DNA from: an uncultured Phocaeicola sp.
GTDB lineage: Bacteria > Bacteroidota > Bacteroidia > Bacteroidales > Bacteroidaceae
Reading direction: 5' to 3'
Assembly: GCA_947581855.1 (NCBI GenBank)
Contig: CANPVZ010000019.1
Location: forward strand, 18,159 to 82,158
DNA: 64,000 bases
Position numbers and translations under genes: made by a program. Below are positions 49,465-62,145 of this stretch, piece after piece (positions within the stretch are counted from its first letter, which is position 1; each line of letters starts with the position of its first letter). Below the pieces are notes generated by a model that saw nothing but the letters and a program-made list of their open reading frames with translations, was not told the origin of the DNA and did not search any database.

Positions 49465-50562
49465 ATGAAAAAACTAATGTACATTTTTGCAGCAGGCACA
49501 ACACTTCTAGCTGCATGCCAACCCGGCAATACTTACAAAGTTACCGGTACTATTGAAGGTTTAAATGACGGAGATACCGTTTATATTCAGAAAGTTCAGG
49601 AGATGAAACTAGTTCCCACAGACACCGCAATCATCACGAACGGTCAATTCGAATTTACTGGAACTGCTGATTCCACAGAACTTCGTTATGTAACTTATAT
49701 CAATAATGGACGTCCTAACGGAACAAATTTCTTTTTAGAGAAAGGAAATATTAACGTTACCATGTCCAAAAACGGGAAAAAAGAAGTAAAAGGTACACCT
49801 TCCAATGAGACTTGGAGCGAATATTCTGCCCAAATGGATAGTATGTATACCGAAATGAGAGAAATATACGGAACTTTAATGGACACCACCTTAACAGAAG
49901 AAGGGCGTAAAGCAAAAATCGATCTTCTTAATTCAAAAGAAAAAGCATCCATGGATTACACAATTGAAGTAATCAAAACAAATATTGATAATCCTGTAGG
50001 TATCTTCTTGCTATCACAAAATTACAGCAATATGGAACCTGAAACTCTAGATACTGTTATCAATATGGTTCCTGCTAAATATCAAGGAGATCAAGCTATT
50101 GTAAATATCAAAAAAGAACTAGATGCAGCAAAAAAGACAGCTGTAGGACAGAAATTCACAGACTTTGAAATGCAGACTCCGGAAGGAAAAACAGTTAAGC
50201 TTTCTGATTATATCAGCAAAAACAAAGTAACTTTGCTCGATTTTTGGGCTAGCTGGTGTGGTCCTTGCCGTGCAGAGATGCCGAATGTTGTAAAAGCATA
50301 TAAAGAATATGGAAAGAAAGGTTTTGGCATTGTAGGTGTTTCTTTGGATAATAATGCTGAAGCTTGGAAAAAAGCAATTAAAGAATTAGATATTACATGG
50401 CCACAAATGTCTGACTTAAAAGGATGGGCATGTGAAGGTGCACAATTGTATGCCGTACGTGGCATTCCTGCAACTTTCATGATTAACCAAGAAGGTATTA
50501 TTGTAGCAAAAGATGTTCGTGGTAAGGAAATCACTAACAAACTAGATGAATTATTAAAGTAA
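49465..50562 (+). CDS. Thioredoxin-fold lipoprotein (TlpA/DUF4369 type)
   Basis: A 365-residue envelope protein with a lipobox LLAAC, giving the lipidated Cys18, followed by a beta-rich DUF4369-like region (about 25-130) and a TlpA-type thioredoxin domain from about 225. The active site is WASWCGPC with Cys265 and Cys268, and the cis-proline loop is VRGIPATFMI. The signal and lipobox place it on the periplasmic face of the inner membrane or in the outer membrane, where it may reduce cysteines. It diverges from the histidine kinase and ends in its own terminator. Confidence 0.92.
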   Translation: MKKLMYIFAAGTTLLAACQPGNTYKVTGTIEGLNDGDTVYIQKVQEMKLVPTDTAIITNGQFEFTGTADSTELRYVTYINNGRPNGTNFFLEKGNINVTMSKNGKKEVKGTPSNETWSEYSAQMDSMYTEMREIYGTLMDTTLTEEGRKAKIDLLNSKEKASMDYTIEVIKTNIDNPVGIFLLSQNYSNMEPETLDTVINMVPAKYQGDQAIVNIKKELDAAKKTAVGQKFTDFEMQTPEGKTVKLSDYISKNKVTLLDFWASWCGPCRAEMPNVVKAYKEYGKKGFGIVGVSLDNNAEAWKKAIKELDITWPQMSDLKGWACEGAQLYAVRGIPATFMINQEGIIVAKDVRGKEITNKLDELLK

Positions 50563-50583
50563 TCTCCACACTGAAAGAATTAA

Positions 50584-50618
50584 AAGAAGGTGTCTGAAAA
50601 GGATGCCTTCTTTTTTTT
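50584..50618 (+). terminator. Terminator of the lipoprotein gene
   Basis: The stem AAGAAGG...CCTTCTT (arms at about 50584-50595 and 50601-50612) is followed by eight T residues, 22 bases after the stop codon. Confidence 0.92.
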
Positions 50619-50621
50619 ATT

Positions 50622-50880
50622 ATGCCGCCCGTTTATTATCCATTTTTATATTTAAATCCTCTTTGTTCTTCTCAATGATCACTTTTCGAGAAGTCATCCT
50701 ACAGAAATAGGTAAAAGACCAAAGAGAACTGACTTTTTTAGCCAGTTTCTTTTTTATCCCTAATTGAAAAATATTCAGACTTCCTATTTTCACCTATTCT
50801 TTCCATCCTAACTCATATTCATGAATGTCCCTAATGTAGGCTGAATCTCTGAAATAGTTTGTATCTTTTTCATATCTTAG
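50622..50880 (-). pseudogene. Internally deleted transposase relic
   Basis: On the minus strand an ATG at 50868 opens MKKIQTISEIQPTLG, which is the transposase N-terminus seen at 15127 (MAKIQNVSEIHPTLG). Similarity stops after residue 15. A further open frame of about 56 codons in the same orientation (50797 to the stop at 50625) contains LGIKKKLAKKVSSLWSFTY and ends in NIKMDNKRAA; it may be the C-terminus of the same gene, but I could not confirm this. The gene is dead. Confidence 0.6.
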
Positions 50881-50945
50881 TCTTGAGATCTCCTCCATTT
50901 TGGCTACCAAACCTTATTTTCGGAGGAATGTCTGAAGATACAAAA

Positions 50946-51055
50946 AAGCCAACTAACTCGCAGTGTAAAGTATACCCCAAAAGTTTTGTGTTCAACTTTT
51001 GGGGTGCACTTCAATGAATTAGTTGGCTAATTTTATAGCATTTTCTGAATGTCCC
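50946..51055 (-). repeat. Insertion-element leader with hairpin, copy 3
   Basis: Hairpin arms AGCCAACTAACTC (50947-50959) and GAATTAGTTGGCT (51016-51028) match copies 1 and 2, followed by the end stretch ending TGAATGTCCC at 51055. Here the loop holds an extra palindrome (50974-51005; arms ACCCCAAAAGTTT and AACTTTTGGGGT), as if a second element end had been inserted. Confidence 0.85.
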
Positions 51056-51359
51056 TAATTAATGATCTATCGATTGATTACAAGCATGTTTTGAATAAAC
51101 GTTATTTGAACTTATATTCTCTGTAAAATTTGTTAAGTAATAAATCATGCAGCTTGTATATCAACACTTTGTATTGCATGTAACATCTTTTAATCGAACA
51201 GATTTAATTAATACAAATAAATAACTCCAAACAAAACGATATTTTCTCTATTCAACAAGTATTAATTTTCTATTTGAATAAAACAATCATCCTTCTATAA
51301 ATAATAACGAAAGAAAGGTACAAAGAGAAAACGACACTATGTATTTTCATTAACTAATT

Positions 51360-51405
51360 AAAACTAACAAACAAGGGCTATCTCACATAGCAGGAGACAG
51401 CCCTT
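51360..51405 (-). terminator. glgP terminator
   Basis: Stem CAAGGGCT...AGCCCTTG (51372-51405, with one bulge) followed on the minus strand by TTTGTTAGTTTT. It starts 30 bases after the glgP stop codon. Confidence 0.85.
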
Positions 51406-51434
51406 GAATTATATAGTAAATTATTTCCTATACT

Positions 51435-53999
51435 TTAGAGGAACCAACGAACATAGCAGAAATCCTGACGGTGAGGAAGATCTACATTTTTCGGGAACAT
51501 ACGATACATAACTTTGAATGTACCCGCATTATCAAGTGAATGAACAGCTTGGAAAGTATACAAATTACCCTCTTTTTTCACTACATGGAATGGTTCTACC
51601 GAGTAAATATGATCTTTACCATCTGCATCGGTGTAAATAGCAACAAGTTCAATACCGACAGCATCATCTAAACCTTTCTCATCTACAACATGAGTAATAG
51701 TGTATTCTTTACCACTTTCTATATTTCCTTTTTCGATTTCTTCTGATTTTTGAGACGATACAATCTCAATAGCATCCCAACGTTCCGCTACAGTTTCCTT
51801 CCAAGCAGCAATTTCCTTTGCCTTAGCATAATCATTAGCTGCCAATACTTTGAAACGAGCTGCTTCTTTACAATAAAATTTATTGTAATAATCGTCAAGC
51901 TGACGTTTCATGGTATAATGCGGAGCAATCTGTGCTATAGAATTCTTGATTGTCTTAATCCAACCTTCAGAATATCCCTTTTTATTACGGGCATAATAAA
52001 GAGGAAGGATCTCATTTTCAAGCAAGTTATATATTGTGGCCGCATCTAACTGATCCTGCTGGTCTTGATTTTGATATGTACGTTTTTCTGTCAAAGCCCA
52101 TCCAGCACCCTCACGATAGCCTTCTAACCACCATCCGTCAAGAACCGAGAAGTTAACCACACCATTCATAAGGGCTTTCTCTCCAGATGTTCCTGAAGCC
52201 TCCAACGGACGAGTCGGTGTATTCAACCATATATCCACTCCAGAAACAAGACGGCGTGCCAGTCTCATATCATAATTCTCCAAGAATATTATTTTACCTA
52301 AGAATTCAGGACGGCGTGAAATTTCGATAATACGTTTAATCAATCCCTGCCCCGCTCCATCATGCGGATGGGCTTTTCCTGTGTATAAGAATTGTACAGG
52401 ACGTTCCGGATTATTAACAATCTTAGCCAAACGATCCAAATCAGTAAATAACAAATGAGCACGTTTATAAGTAGCAAAACGACGTCCGAAACCAATTAAC
52501 AACGCATTCGGATTAATCTTTTCCATTAATGACACAATACGTGCCGGATCACCTTGTTGTTTTAACCAATCTTCTCTGAACGATTGACGAATATAATCAA
52601 TCAATTTTGTTTTCAAAGCTTGACGAGTTGCCCAAATCTCTTCATCCTCTACATTATAAATAGCTTCCCAAATTTTTTCATTAGACTGATCTTTCATAAA
52701 AGAAGGATCAAAATACTTATTATACAGATTCTTCCATTCCGTCGCGCTCCAAGTTGGGAAATGCACGCCATTTGTAACATATCCTACATGACTTTCCTCT
52801 GGGAAATATCCTTTCCAAATTCCGGCAAACATTTCCTGAGAAACTTTTCCATGCAACCAGCTCACACCGTTTACTTCCTGACAAGTGTTACAAGCAAAGG
52901 TAGACATACAGAAACGTTCACTCGAATCCCCAGGATTCATACGTCCCATATCCATCAAATCATTCCAGCTAATCCCTAACATTTGCGGATAACCGCCCAT
53001 GTATTTGCCAAACAAGCCCTCATCAAAATAGTCATGACCTGCCGGAACAGGAGTATGTACAGTATAGATAGAAGAAGCACGAACCAGTTCTATTGCCTGA
53101 TTAAAGTTCAGACCTTCCTTTACATAATCACATAAACGCTGAAGATTACATAAAGCAGCATGTCCTTCGTTACAATGATATATATCTTTTTTAATACCCA
53201 GAGCCTTTAAAGTAAGAATACCCCCGATACCTAATAAAATCTCCTGTTTTAAACGGTTTTCCCAGTCTCCACCATATAATTGATAAGTGATAGGACGGTC
53301 AAATTCACTATTCATTTCATTATCCGTATCCATCAAATAAAGAGATACACGACCCACATTCACGCGCCAAATATAAGCATGAACATGATAATTCATATAA
53401 GGCACATCAACCACCAATGGTTTTCCTTCAGCATCCAAAACTCTTTCCAAAGGAAGACTACCGAAGTTCTGGGCTTCGTAATTAGCTATCTGTTGTCCAT
53501 CCATAGAAAGGGTCTGAGTAAAATACCCATACCGATACAAGAAACCAATAGCACACATATCCACATTGCTGTCTGAAGCTTCTTTCAAGTAATCCCCAGC
53601 CAATACTCCTAAGCCTCCCGAATAGATTTTCAACACATGATTCAATCCATACTCCATACAGAAATATGCCACTGAAGGCCGAGTTGAATCCGGCTTAACA
53701 TCCATATATTCTCTGAACTTGGCATAGACCTCGTTCATTTTTTTAATGATAGTTTTATCTTTGACTAATGCTTCCAGTTTATCATAGCTCAAAAGTTCCA
53801 ATAAACGAACTGGATTCTGGCCGGATTTAGTCCACAACTCCGAATCTATACTTTTAAACAAATCCGTAGCTTCATGATTCCAGGCCCACCAAATATTATG
53901 TGCTAATTCCTCTAATTTTTTCAACTCCTCAGGAATTCTCGAACGAACTGTAATTTCCTTCCAATTAGGAGTGTTTACATTACTTACTTTAATTTTCAT
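51435..53999 (-). CDS. glgP: Glycogen/alpha-glucan phosphorylase
   Basis: An 854-residue PLP-dependent GT35 enzyme of the bacterial alpha-glucan phosphorylase branch that splits glycogen to glucose 1-phosphate. The phrases [69 protein letters not shown] and the PLP-region [19 protein letters not shown] are characteristic. A shorter variant (about 850 residues, DUF3417-like N-terminus) fits this length. It follows glgA on the minus strand by 33 bases, so synthesis and breakdown of glycogen are co-transcribed. Confidence 0.95.
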   Translation of the reverse strand: MKIKVSNVNTPNWKEITVRSRIPEELKKLEELAHNIWWAWNHEATDLFKSIDSELWTKSGQNPVRLLELLSYDKLEALVKDKTIIKKMNEVYAKFREYMDVKPDSTRPSVAYFCMEYGLNHVLKIYSGGLGVLAGDYLKEASDSNVDMCAIGFLYRYGYFTQTLSMDGQQIANYEAQNFGSLPLERVLDAEGKPLVVDVPYMNYHVHAYIWRVNVGRVSLYLMDTDNEMNSEFDRPITYQLYGGDWENRLKQEILLGIGGILTLKALGIKKDIYHCNEGHAALCNLQRLCDYVKEGLNFNQAIELVRASSIYTVHTPVPAGHDYFDEGLFGKYMGGYPQMLGISWNDLMDMGRMNPGDSSERFCMSTFACNTCQEVNGVSWLHGKVSQEMFAGIWKGYFPEESHVGYVTNGVHFPTWSATEWKNLYNKYFDPSFMKDQSNEKIWEAIYNVEDEEIWATRQALKTKLIDYIRQSFREDWLKQQGDPARIVSLMEKINPNALLIGFGRRFATYKRAHLLFTDLDRLAKIVNNPERPVQFLYTGKAHPHDGAGQGLIKRIIEISRRPEFLGKIIFLENYDMRLARRLVSGVDIWLNTPTRPLEASGTSGEKALMNGVVNFSVLDGWWLEGYREGAGWALTEKRTYQNQDQQDQLDAATIYNLLENEILPLYYARNKKGYSEGWIKTIKNSIAQIAPHYTMKRQLDDYYNKFYCKEAARFKVLAANDYAKAKEIAAWKETVAERWDAIEIVSSQKSEEIEKGNIESGKEYTITHVVDEKGLDDAVGIELVAIYTDADGKDHIYSVEPFHVVKKEGNLYTFQAVHSLDNAGTFKVMYRMFPKNVDLPHRQDFCYVRWFL

Positions 54000-54032
54000 A
54001 TTTATCTCTCAAGTTATTATGTTTAAATTTTA

Positions 54033-55700
54033 TTATTTACTCAGCAACCGTTTTCGCGCATTGCGCAAAGCAATATCATACGCTTCGTAATAATAGGTAA
54101 TAAAATGCTTCCATAAAGCTTTCTCCGCAATAGCTTCTGCCCGTTGCCTAATAATCTTCACTTCCCGAGGAGTATAACCGGATAAATCGGATATAGTATC
54201 TTTTATAACATCCGCTACCTCAGAATAGTTATAATCTGAGCGATGAATAACTTTCACGCCATCTTCCAACTGGCTGTAACCGCCCTTCAAAGAATTAACC
54301 CATAAACCGAATCCTGCCAAATCCGTAGTGATAGTCGGAACATGAAAGGCAATACTTTCAAGCGGAGTATATCCCCATGGTTCGTAATAGGAAGGATAAA
54401 TACTCAAGTCATTACCTAACACCAAATCATAATAAGGCATGTTTAAGATTCCGTCATACCCATCTAAATAGCATGGAACGAAAATAATTTTCACTTTATC
54501 ATCTTTTGCATTAGACATACCTAAATATTTCAGCATATCCAACACTTGATCATGACTCATATTGTGTAACCAATGTGTGATAAAAGGTCCCGGCAATGGA
54601 GTATTATAAGCTTTACCACTTTGCAAACGTTCCATTAAATCTTCGCGCGGTTTCCCAACCCATCCAGGTACGTTTACAAAAGCCAATACATTCTTCTTCA
54701 GGTTCTTATCACGTCCTAAACGATTGATAGCCTCCAAATAAACATCTATACCTTTATTTTTAAATTCATACCGGCCGCTTGTAGCAAGAATTAAAGTATC
54801 ATCACCTAATTGAGTCCCCAACAAGGTATTAGCTACATTTAATAATATTTTGCGAGCTTTCTTTCGTTTATTCGTATACGCAATACCTTTCGGTACGAAA
54901 TCATCTTCAAAACCATTCATCAATACAACATCAGCTGACTTATCCAACAATTCTTTACATTCATTATTGGTAATTTCACTAACTGTTGTAAAACAGTCTA
55001 CATGATGTGCTGTTTGTTTTTCTATGGAATGCTTCGACTGCATATTTAATTCTTCAGCCATTTGGTCACCATTATATGCAAACAAATAATCATATAAAGG
55101 CTTATTATTTCCAGCAATAGAGCGCCCAATAGATGTAGCATGAGTAGTAAATATAGTTGCTATTTGCGGAACATTTTTTTGAAGATAAAGAGCACCTAAC
55201 CCTGTCATCCATTCATGTGCCTGATAGATAACTTGTTCTTCGGCTGTAATACAATAGCGATAGAAACTTTCCACAGCCCTTGCCGAAGCATAAGAAAACA
55301 TAGAAGCTTCATCATAATCGCCATAGGCATGTAACGAATCTACCTGAAAATCAATCCATGCTTGTGTATAGATTTCATTCTTAATGCGATAATAAGGTTG
55401 AAAATCAATTAAGAATACAACCGGTTTTCCCGGTATATTCCACCTCCCTATCCTGATGTTTAACTCATCTTTTTCTTTTGCATACTGAAGCCAATTTACA
55501 TATAGGCTTTTATCTTCAATAAATAAAGGATTCTCTTTCCCTTGCCACACATCAGGACCAATGAATATCAAATGATCCCCGAACTCTTTCTGTAAAGTTT
55601 TGGCACGAGTAGAAAGCACAGTGTAGATTCCTCCCACTTTATTACAAACTTCCCAACTCGACTCAAAAACGTAGTCTGGAACTATATTTTCTTTTATCAT
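54033..55700 (-). CDS. Glycogen synthase (GT3-like)
   Basis: A 555-residue glycosyltransferase with the GT3 pattern seen in animal and fungal glycogen synthase. The N-terminal FESSWEVCNKVGGIYTVLST corresponds to the FEVAWEVTNKVGGIYTV of eukaryotic GYS; further phrases are AHEWMTGLGALYL, TTHATSIGR and the C-terminal PSYYEPWGYTPLESIAFHVPTITTDLAG. The classical GlgA KTGGL motif is absent. The donor is probably UDP-glucose, inferred from family. It is the first gene of the glgA-glgP pair, with a -7 element TACTTTTG at 55725-55732. Confidence 0.88.
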   Translation of the reverse strand: MIKENIVPDYVFESSWEVCNKVGGIYTVLSTRAKTLQKEFGDHLIFIGPDVWQGKENPLFIEDKSLYVNWLQYAKEKDELNIRIGRWNIPGKPVVFLIDFQPYYRIKNEIYTQAWIDFQVDSLHAYGDYDEASMFSYASARAVESFYRYCITAEEQVIYQAHEWMTGLGALYLQKNVPQIATIFTTHATSIGRSIAGNNKPLYDYLFAYNGDQMAEELNMQSKHSIEKQTAHHVDCFTTVSEITNNECKELLDKSADVVLMNGFEDDFVPKGIAYTNKRKKARKILLNVANTLLGTQLGDDTLILATSGRYEFKNKGIDVYLEAINRLGRDKNLKKNVLAFVNVPGWVGKPREDLMERLQSGKAYNTPLPGPFITHWLHNMSHDQVLDMLKYLGMSNAKDDKVKIIFVPCYLDGYDGILNMPYYDLVLGNDLSIYPSYYEPWGYTPLESIAFHVPTITTDLAGFGLWVNSLKGGYSQLEDGVKVIHRSDYNYSEVADVIKDTISDLSGYTPREVKIIRQRAEAIAEKALWKHFITYYYEAYDIALRNARKRLLSK

Positions 55701-56144
55701 GTAGAACTCAAAAAATTATGAGTGCAAAAGTACGAAGTTTAAATGAATAATGAAAGTAATTCACACACTTATTCACGAAAAATATTTGATTCACATTTGT
55801 TTATGAGATAAAGATATCAGTAAGGAAGAAAAAATAGCAAAATGATTCTAGATTTTTATATTAGCATTTATAAGACAATCTGAGAAATTTATATACCCAT
55901 TTTCTACACACCCAATACACTAGAATCTTTTCATAATAATCATACCATTCTGCTTTCTTGCAATAAACTTTTCATCTTCTTTTATTATAATTAATCGTTC
56001 ATATTCTTCGAACCGACGAAAAGTAGCAATCTAAGTATAAATGAGAATGCGGACAAAACAGTGAATATCTTCTTTGTTTTATCCGCATCCGATTCATAAC
56101 TAAAGTATGGTTCTAATTTCTAAACTTAGCCTGGTCTAGAACCC
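55701..56144. other. glgA - V-ATPase intergenic region
   Basis: The 444-base gap contains the glgA -7 element TACTTTTG (55725-55732, minus) and two inverted repeats downstream of the V-ATPase operon (56047-56088 and 56109-56143). The rest is AT-rich with no gene seen. Confidence 0.6.
56047..56088 (-). terminator. Probable terminator of the V-ATPase operon
   Basis: The stem ATGCGGACAAAAC / GTTTTATCCGCAT (arms 56047-56059 and 56076-56088) lies about 60 bases past the subunit K stop. The T tract after it is weak (ATTCTCATTT), so it may be Rho-independent only in part. Confidence 0.6.
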
Positions 56145-58416
<2,272 letters not shown>

Positions 58417-58420
<4 letters not shown>

Positions 58421-59022
58421 GCCTCTGCCTCCTTTCTTTTTTCTTGTATGGATTTCAATATCTTCTGAGATGATTTGGAAAGGTTTTCCTCATCCTCCAT
58501 AAATCGTTTTATCTTACGCAATGCGTCTTGATAACCCGGAATCTGTACCTTCTCAAAAAGATTTACTTTCTGAGTAGTTTTCTTACGCGCATGTTCCAAC
58601 AAGTTTAACTTGGCTTCGGTAAATTCTCGTTCGATCGCTATTTGAGCTAAACCTTTCAGCAATTCTATACCGTCAAAGTACCACTTCGGACTGTTAAACA
58701 GACTAAAGGGGCGAATCTCCAAATCAATATTTTCTAATAAAGGCACCCGCACGCCGGCAATCTTCTTTACCCCCAGATGCACATCACTTACCTTTATTAA
58801 TGAAGCGTCAAACTCATTCCATAAAGCGAACATGGCCTCATAAGCTTGAATTTGTCTTTCAAGCTTTTCTTCTAACTCCCTTACTTCTGCCCTGCATCTT
58901 TTCACTTCCATGCGCAATGCACTCTCCTTATTTTTTATAATAGGAAGAGTCCGCACACGAATTTTCAATTGCTTCTCGAGCTGTTGAAGTGAAGTCTTAT
59001 TATATTGAAACTTGATAGCCAT
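58417..59022 (-). CDS. ntpD: V-type ATPase subunit D
   Basis: A 201-residue, coiled-coil central stalk subunit. The N-terminal KFQYNKTSLQQLEKQLKIRVRTLP and the C-terminal LRKIKRFMEDEENLSKSSQ are typical. It overlaps ntpI by four bases and follows ntpB by 14 bases. It is the rotor shaft linking the A3B3 head to the membrane ring. Confidence 0.93.
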
Positions 59023-59036
59023 TCCAATTTAATTGA

Positions 59037-60356
59037 TTATTTTTTCCAAAATTCGTCCACCAATTCTTTCTTTATATTTACTTCTTCCGGACGAAAATAT
59101 TTACCAAACAATTCCCATGCCACATCTAACATTTCCGTGGTATCTAAATTGACATCAATAGCCAACAACTGATTTGCATAATCCTTTGCAAAGGCCAATG
59201 TACGCTCGTCATAATTAGTTAAATCGAAACCATTCTCCATTTTAGTCTTTGCATTAGCAGCATCGGCATACAACCGCACCGCCGCATTCATTACCTGGGG
59301 ATGGTCCTTACGGGTTTTCTTTCCGCTTACTAACTGTTTCAAACGGGAAAGCGAACGAAACGGATCAACAATCACCTTACCGATATCACTGTCTCGCCGC
59401 AAAAACAACTGTCCTTCCGTAATATATCCCGTGTTATCCGGCACTGCATGCGTAATATCACCTCCAGAAAGAGTAGTCACTGCAATAATGGTTATAGATC
59501 CCCCTTCCGGAAACTGTACTGCTTTTTCGTAAATCTTAGCCAAGTCTGAATAAAGAGAACCCGGCATCGAATCCTTTGAAGGAATTTGATCCATACGGTT
59601 AGAAACGATTGCCAGTGCATCCGCATAAGAGGTCATATCCGTCAACAATACCAATACCTTTTCATTCTTTTCCACAGCGAAATATTCCGCTGCAGTCAAA
59701 GCCATATCAGGAATCAACAAACGTTCAACGGGAGGATCTTCAGTTGTATTCATAAAACTAACTATACGGTCTAAAGCTCCGGCATTAGAAAAAACATTTT
59801 TAAAATAAAGGTAATCATCATTAGTCATACCCATACCACCCAATATGATTTTATCCGTTTTCGCACGCAATGCTACATTTGCCATTACCTGGTTAAACGG
59901 TTGATCGGGATCGGCAAAGAATGGAATTTTCTGTCCGGAAACCAACGTATTATTCAAGTCAATACCTGCAATACCCGTTGCAATTAACTCGGAAGGCTGT
60001 TTTCGGCGGACAGGATTTACCGATGGACCGCCAATTTCCACTTCTACTCCTTCTATTTCCGGTCCTCCGTCAATAGGATCACCGAAAGCATTGAAAAAGC
60101 GTCCGGCTAACTGCTCACTCACTTTTATTGTCGGAGCCTTTCCTAAGAAAACAACTTCCGCATTTGTCGGAATGCCTTCCGTACCTTCAAACACTTGCAA
60201 AGTCACATCATCTCCGGCAATCTTTACTACCTGAGCCAATTTGCCATTTACCATAGCCAATTCATCATAGCCTACTCCTGTCGCTTTCAACGAACAAGTA
60301 GCCTTTGTAATCTGGCTGATTTTCGTATATATCTTTTGAAATGCTTTTACTGCCAT
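59037..60356 (-). CDS. ntpB: V-type ATPase subunit B
   Basis: A 439-residue regulatory nucleotide-binding subunit. The frame is open for 17 more codons upstream, but MAVKAFQKIYTKISQITK at 60356 is the family start and places it 16 bases after the ntpA stop. Typical phrases are RKQPSELIATGIAGIDLNN, VLVLLTDMTSYADALA and IPSKDSMPGSLYSDLA; the P-loop of the A subunit is replaced by SGQKIPFFADP, as in other B subunits. It forms the A3B3 head. Confidence 0.94.
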   Translation of the reverse strand: MAVKAFQKIYTKISQITKATCSLKATGVGYDELAMVNGKLAQVVKIAGDDVTLQVFEGTEGIPTNAEVVFLGKAPTIKVSEQLAGRFFNAFGDPIDGGPEIEGVEVEIGGPSVNPVRRKQPSELIATGIAGIDLNNTLVSGQKIPFFADPDQPFNQVMANVALRAKTDKIILGGMGMTNDDYLYFKNVFSNAGALDRIVSFMNTTEDPPVERLLIPDMALTAAEYFAVEKNEKVLVLLTDMTSYADALAIVSNRMDQIPSKDSMPGSLYSDLAKIYEKAVQFPEGGSITIIAVTTLSGGDITHAVPDNTGYITEGQLFLRRDSDIGKVIVDPFRSLSRLKQLVSGKKTRKDHPQVMNAAVRLYADAANAKTKMENGFDLTNYDERTLAFAKDYANQLLAIDVNLDTTEMLDVAWELFGKYFRPEEVNIKKELVDEFWKK

Positions 60357-60372
60357 ATTTCTATCATTACAA

Positions 60373-62133
60373 TTATTCACTACATTTCTTTTCAGCAACC
60401 AATTCATCCAATTGCTGTTTATATAACTCGTACTCTTTCGATTTAAAATCTGAATAATTCATCTGTTTGCAGATATTAATCATTTTCTTGAAATAGTCCA
60501 TCACTTCCAAGAAGTTTTCAAAGTAGAATTCCGTATGGCAAATATCAATTACCATATTCAAGATTTCTTCTTGACGCTCCATAGGAGTCACAGAATCGAT
60601 AGCATCAAAAGCATCCTGTTGTAAAACAACAAAGTCTATCAATTCCGACTTCCAGAATATAACGTGATATTCCACCGGTACACCGTCATCACCTAAAATA
60701 TTAATTTGCTCAGCGATCTCTTTTCCACGAAGCAAACGAGTTTTCACCTCATTTACCTTCTCAATCCATTTTCCATTTATACGCTTAGCAATATAATCCT
60801 CAAATTCAGGATACTCAAGATATTTAGAATAAGAGTCTATCGGGTTCACTGCCGGATAACGTTTCCTATCCGCCCGTTCCTGCTCTAATGCATAGAAGCA
60901 ACGCGCCACTTTTTTCGTATTTTCCGTTACCGGCTCTTTCAAGTTACCACCGGCAGGCGAAACCGTACCGATAAATGTAATGGAACCATATTCATTATTA
61001 TACAATTTCACATATCCTGCCCGGCCATAGAAATTGGAAATAATGGCAGAAATATCCATTGGAAAAGCATCCGGGCCAGGCAATTCCTCCATACGGTTCG
61101 ACATCTCACGTAAAGCCTGAGCCCAACGTGAAGTAGAATCTGCCATCAACAATACCCTCAATCCCATCGAACGATAAAATTCAGCCATAGTCATTGCAGT
61201 ATATACAGATGCCTCACGGGCTGCAACGGGCATATTCGAAGTATTGGCAATAATAATGGTACGCTCCATCAATTTCCTACCCGTATGCGGGTCTACCAAT
61301 TCCGGAAATTCCGTAAATATTTCTACAACTTCATTCGCACGCTCTCCACAAGCAGCAATAATTACTATATCTGCCTCAGCTTGCTTCGAAATAGCATGCT
61401 GAAGCACGGTTTTACCAGTACCGAACGGGCCGGGAATAAATCCCGTACCACCTTCTACTATGGGATTAACGGTATCAATTACTCGAACACCTGTTTCTAG
61501 CAATTTAAACGGTCTAGGCTTCTCTACGTAATTCGTCATGGCTTTCTTGACCGGCCATTTTTGAATCATGTTCACCTCTATTTCATTATCGTTTTTATCT
61601 ACTAAAACAGCGATCGTGTCTTCTATCGTATAATCTCCTTCGGTAGCGACCGATTTTACTGTATAAGTTTCTTCTAGCTGAAAAGGCACCATAATCTTCA
61701 ACGGTTGGAAATTTTCATTCACTTCTCCCAGCCATGCCGAAGCCTTCACCTGATCACCTGCCTTAGCCAAAGGCTTGAAATGCCATTTTACCTCTTTGTC
61801 TAAAGGATAAGTATATTCTCCACGCTTCAAAAAAACCCCAGTCATTTTATCAAGGTCATTCTGCAAGCCATCATAATTCTTCGACAACATACCTGGCCCA
61901 AGAGTAACTTCAAGCATGTGTCCCGTAAATTCAGCTTCAGCTCCCACTTTCAATCCGCGGGTACTTTCAAAAACCTGAACATAGGCTTGATTACCTATTA
62001 CTTTAATAACCTCCGCCATCAGTCGATCACCCCCTGTGGAAATATAGCAAATTTCATTCTGAGATACCGGACCATCCACAACGAGAGTTACCATATTGGC
62101 AATTACGCCACTAACAGTTCCTTTTGTTATCAT
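60373..62133 (-). CDS. ntpA: V-type ATPase subunit A (catalytic)
   Basis: A 586-residue catalytic subunit. The P-loop is GPFGTGKT (235-242); the Bacteroidota form has Thr where many have Ala. Motifs RVIDTVNPIVEGGTGFIPG, ACGERANEVVEIFTEFPEL, MADSTSRWAQALREMSNRMEELPG and SYSKYLEY are typical. It binds B alternately in the head and hydrolyses ATP. It follows the DUF2764 gene by 12 bases and precedes ntpB by 16. Confidence 0.96.
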   Translation of the reverse strand: MITKGTVSGVIANMVTLVVDGPVSQNEICYISTGGDRLMAEVIKVIGNQAYVQVFESTRGLKVGAEAEFTGHMLEVTLGPGMLSKNYDGLQNDLDKMTGVFLKRGEYTYPLDKEVKWHFKPLAKAGDQVKASAWLGEVNENFQPLKIMVPFQLEETYTVKSVATEGDYTIEDTIAVLVDKNDNEIEVNMIQKWPVKKAMTNYVEKPRPFKLLETGVRVIDTVNPIVEGGTGFIPGPFGTGKTVLQHAISKQAEADIVIIAACGERANEVVEIFTEFPELVDPHTGRKLMERTIIIANTSNMPVAAREASVYTAMTMAEFYRSMGLRVLLMADSTSRWAQALREMSNRMEELPGPDAFPMDISAIISNFYGRAGYVKLYNNEYGSITFIGTVSPAGGNLKEPVTENTKKVARCFYALEQERADRKRYPAVNPIDSYSKYLEYPEFEDYIAKRINGKWIEKVNEVKTRLLRGKEIAEQINILGDDGVPVEYHVIFWKSELIDFVVLQQDAFDAIDSVTPMERQEEILNMVIDICHTEFYFENFLEVMDYFKKMINICKQMNYSDFKSKEYELYKQQLDELVAEKKCSE

Positions 62134-62145
62134 ATTGTCATTTAT

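Larger units (their letters stand above)
50619..51434. other. Insertion-element relic and AT-rich gap before glgP
   Basis: The 816 bases contain an internally deleted copy of the transposase element (50622-51055) and, beyond it, about 300 AT-rich bases with no supported gene. The last part holds the glgP terminator at 51360-51405. Confidence 0.7.
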
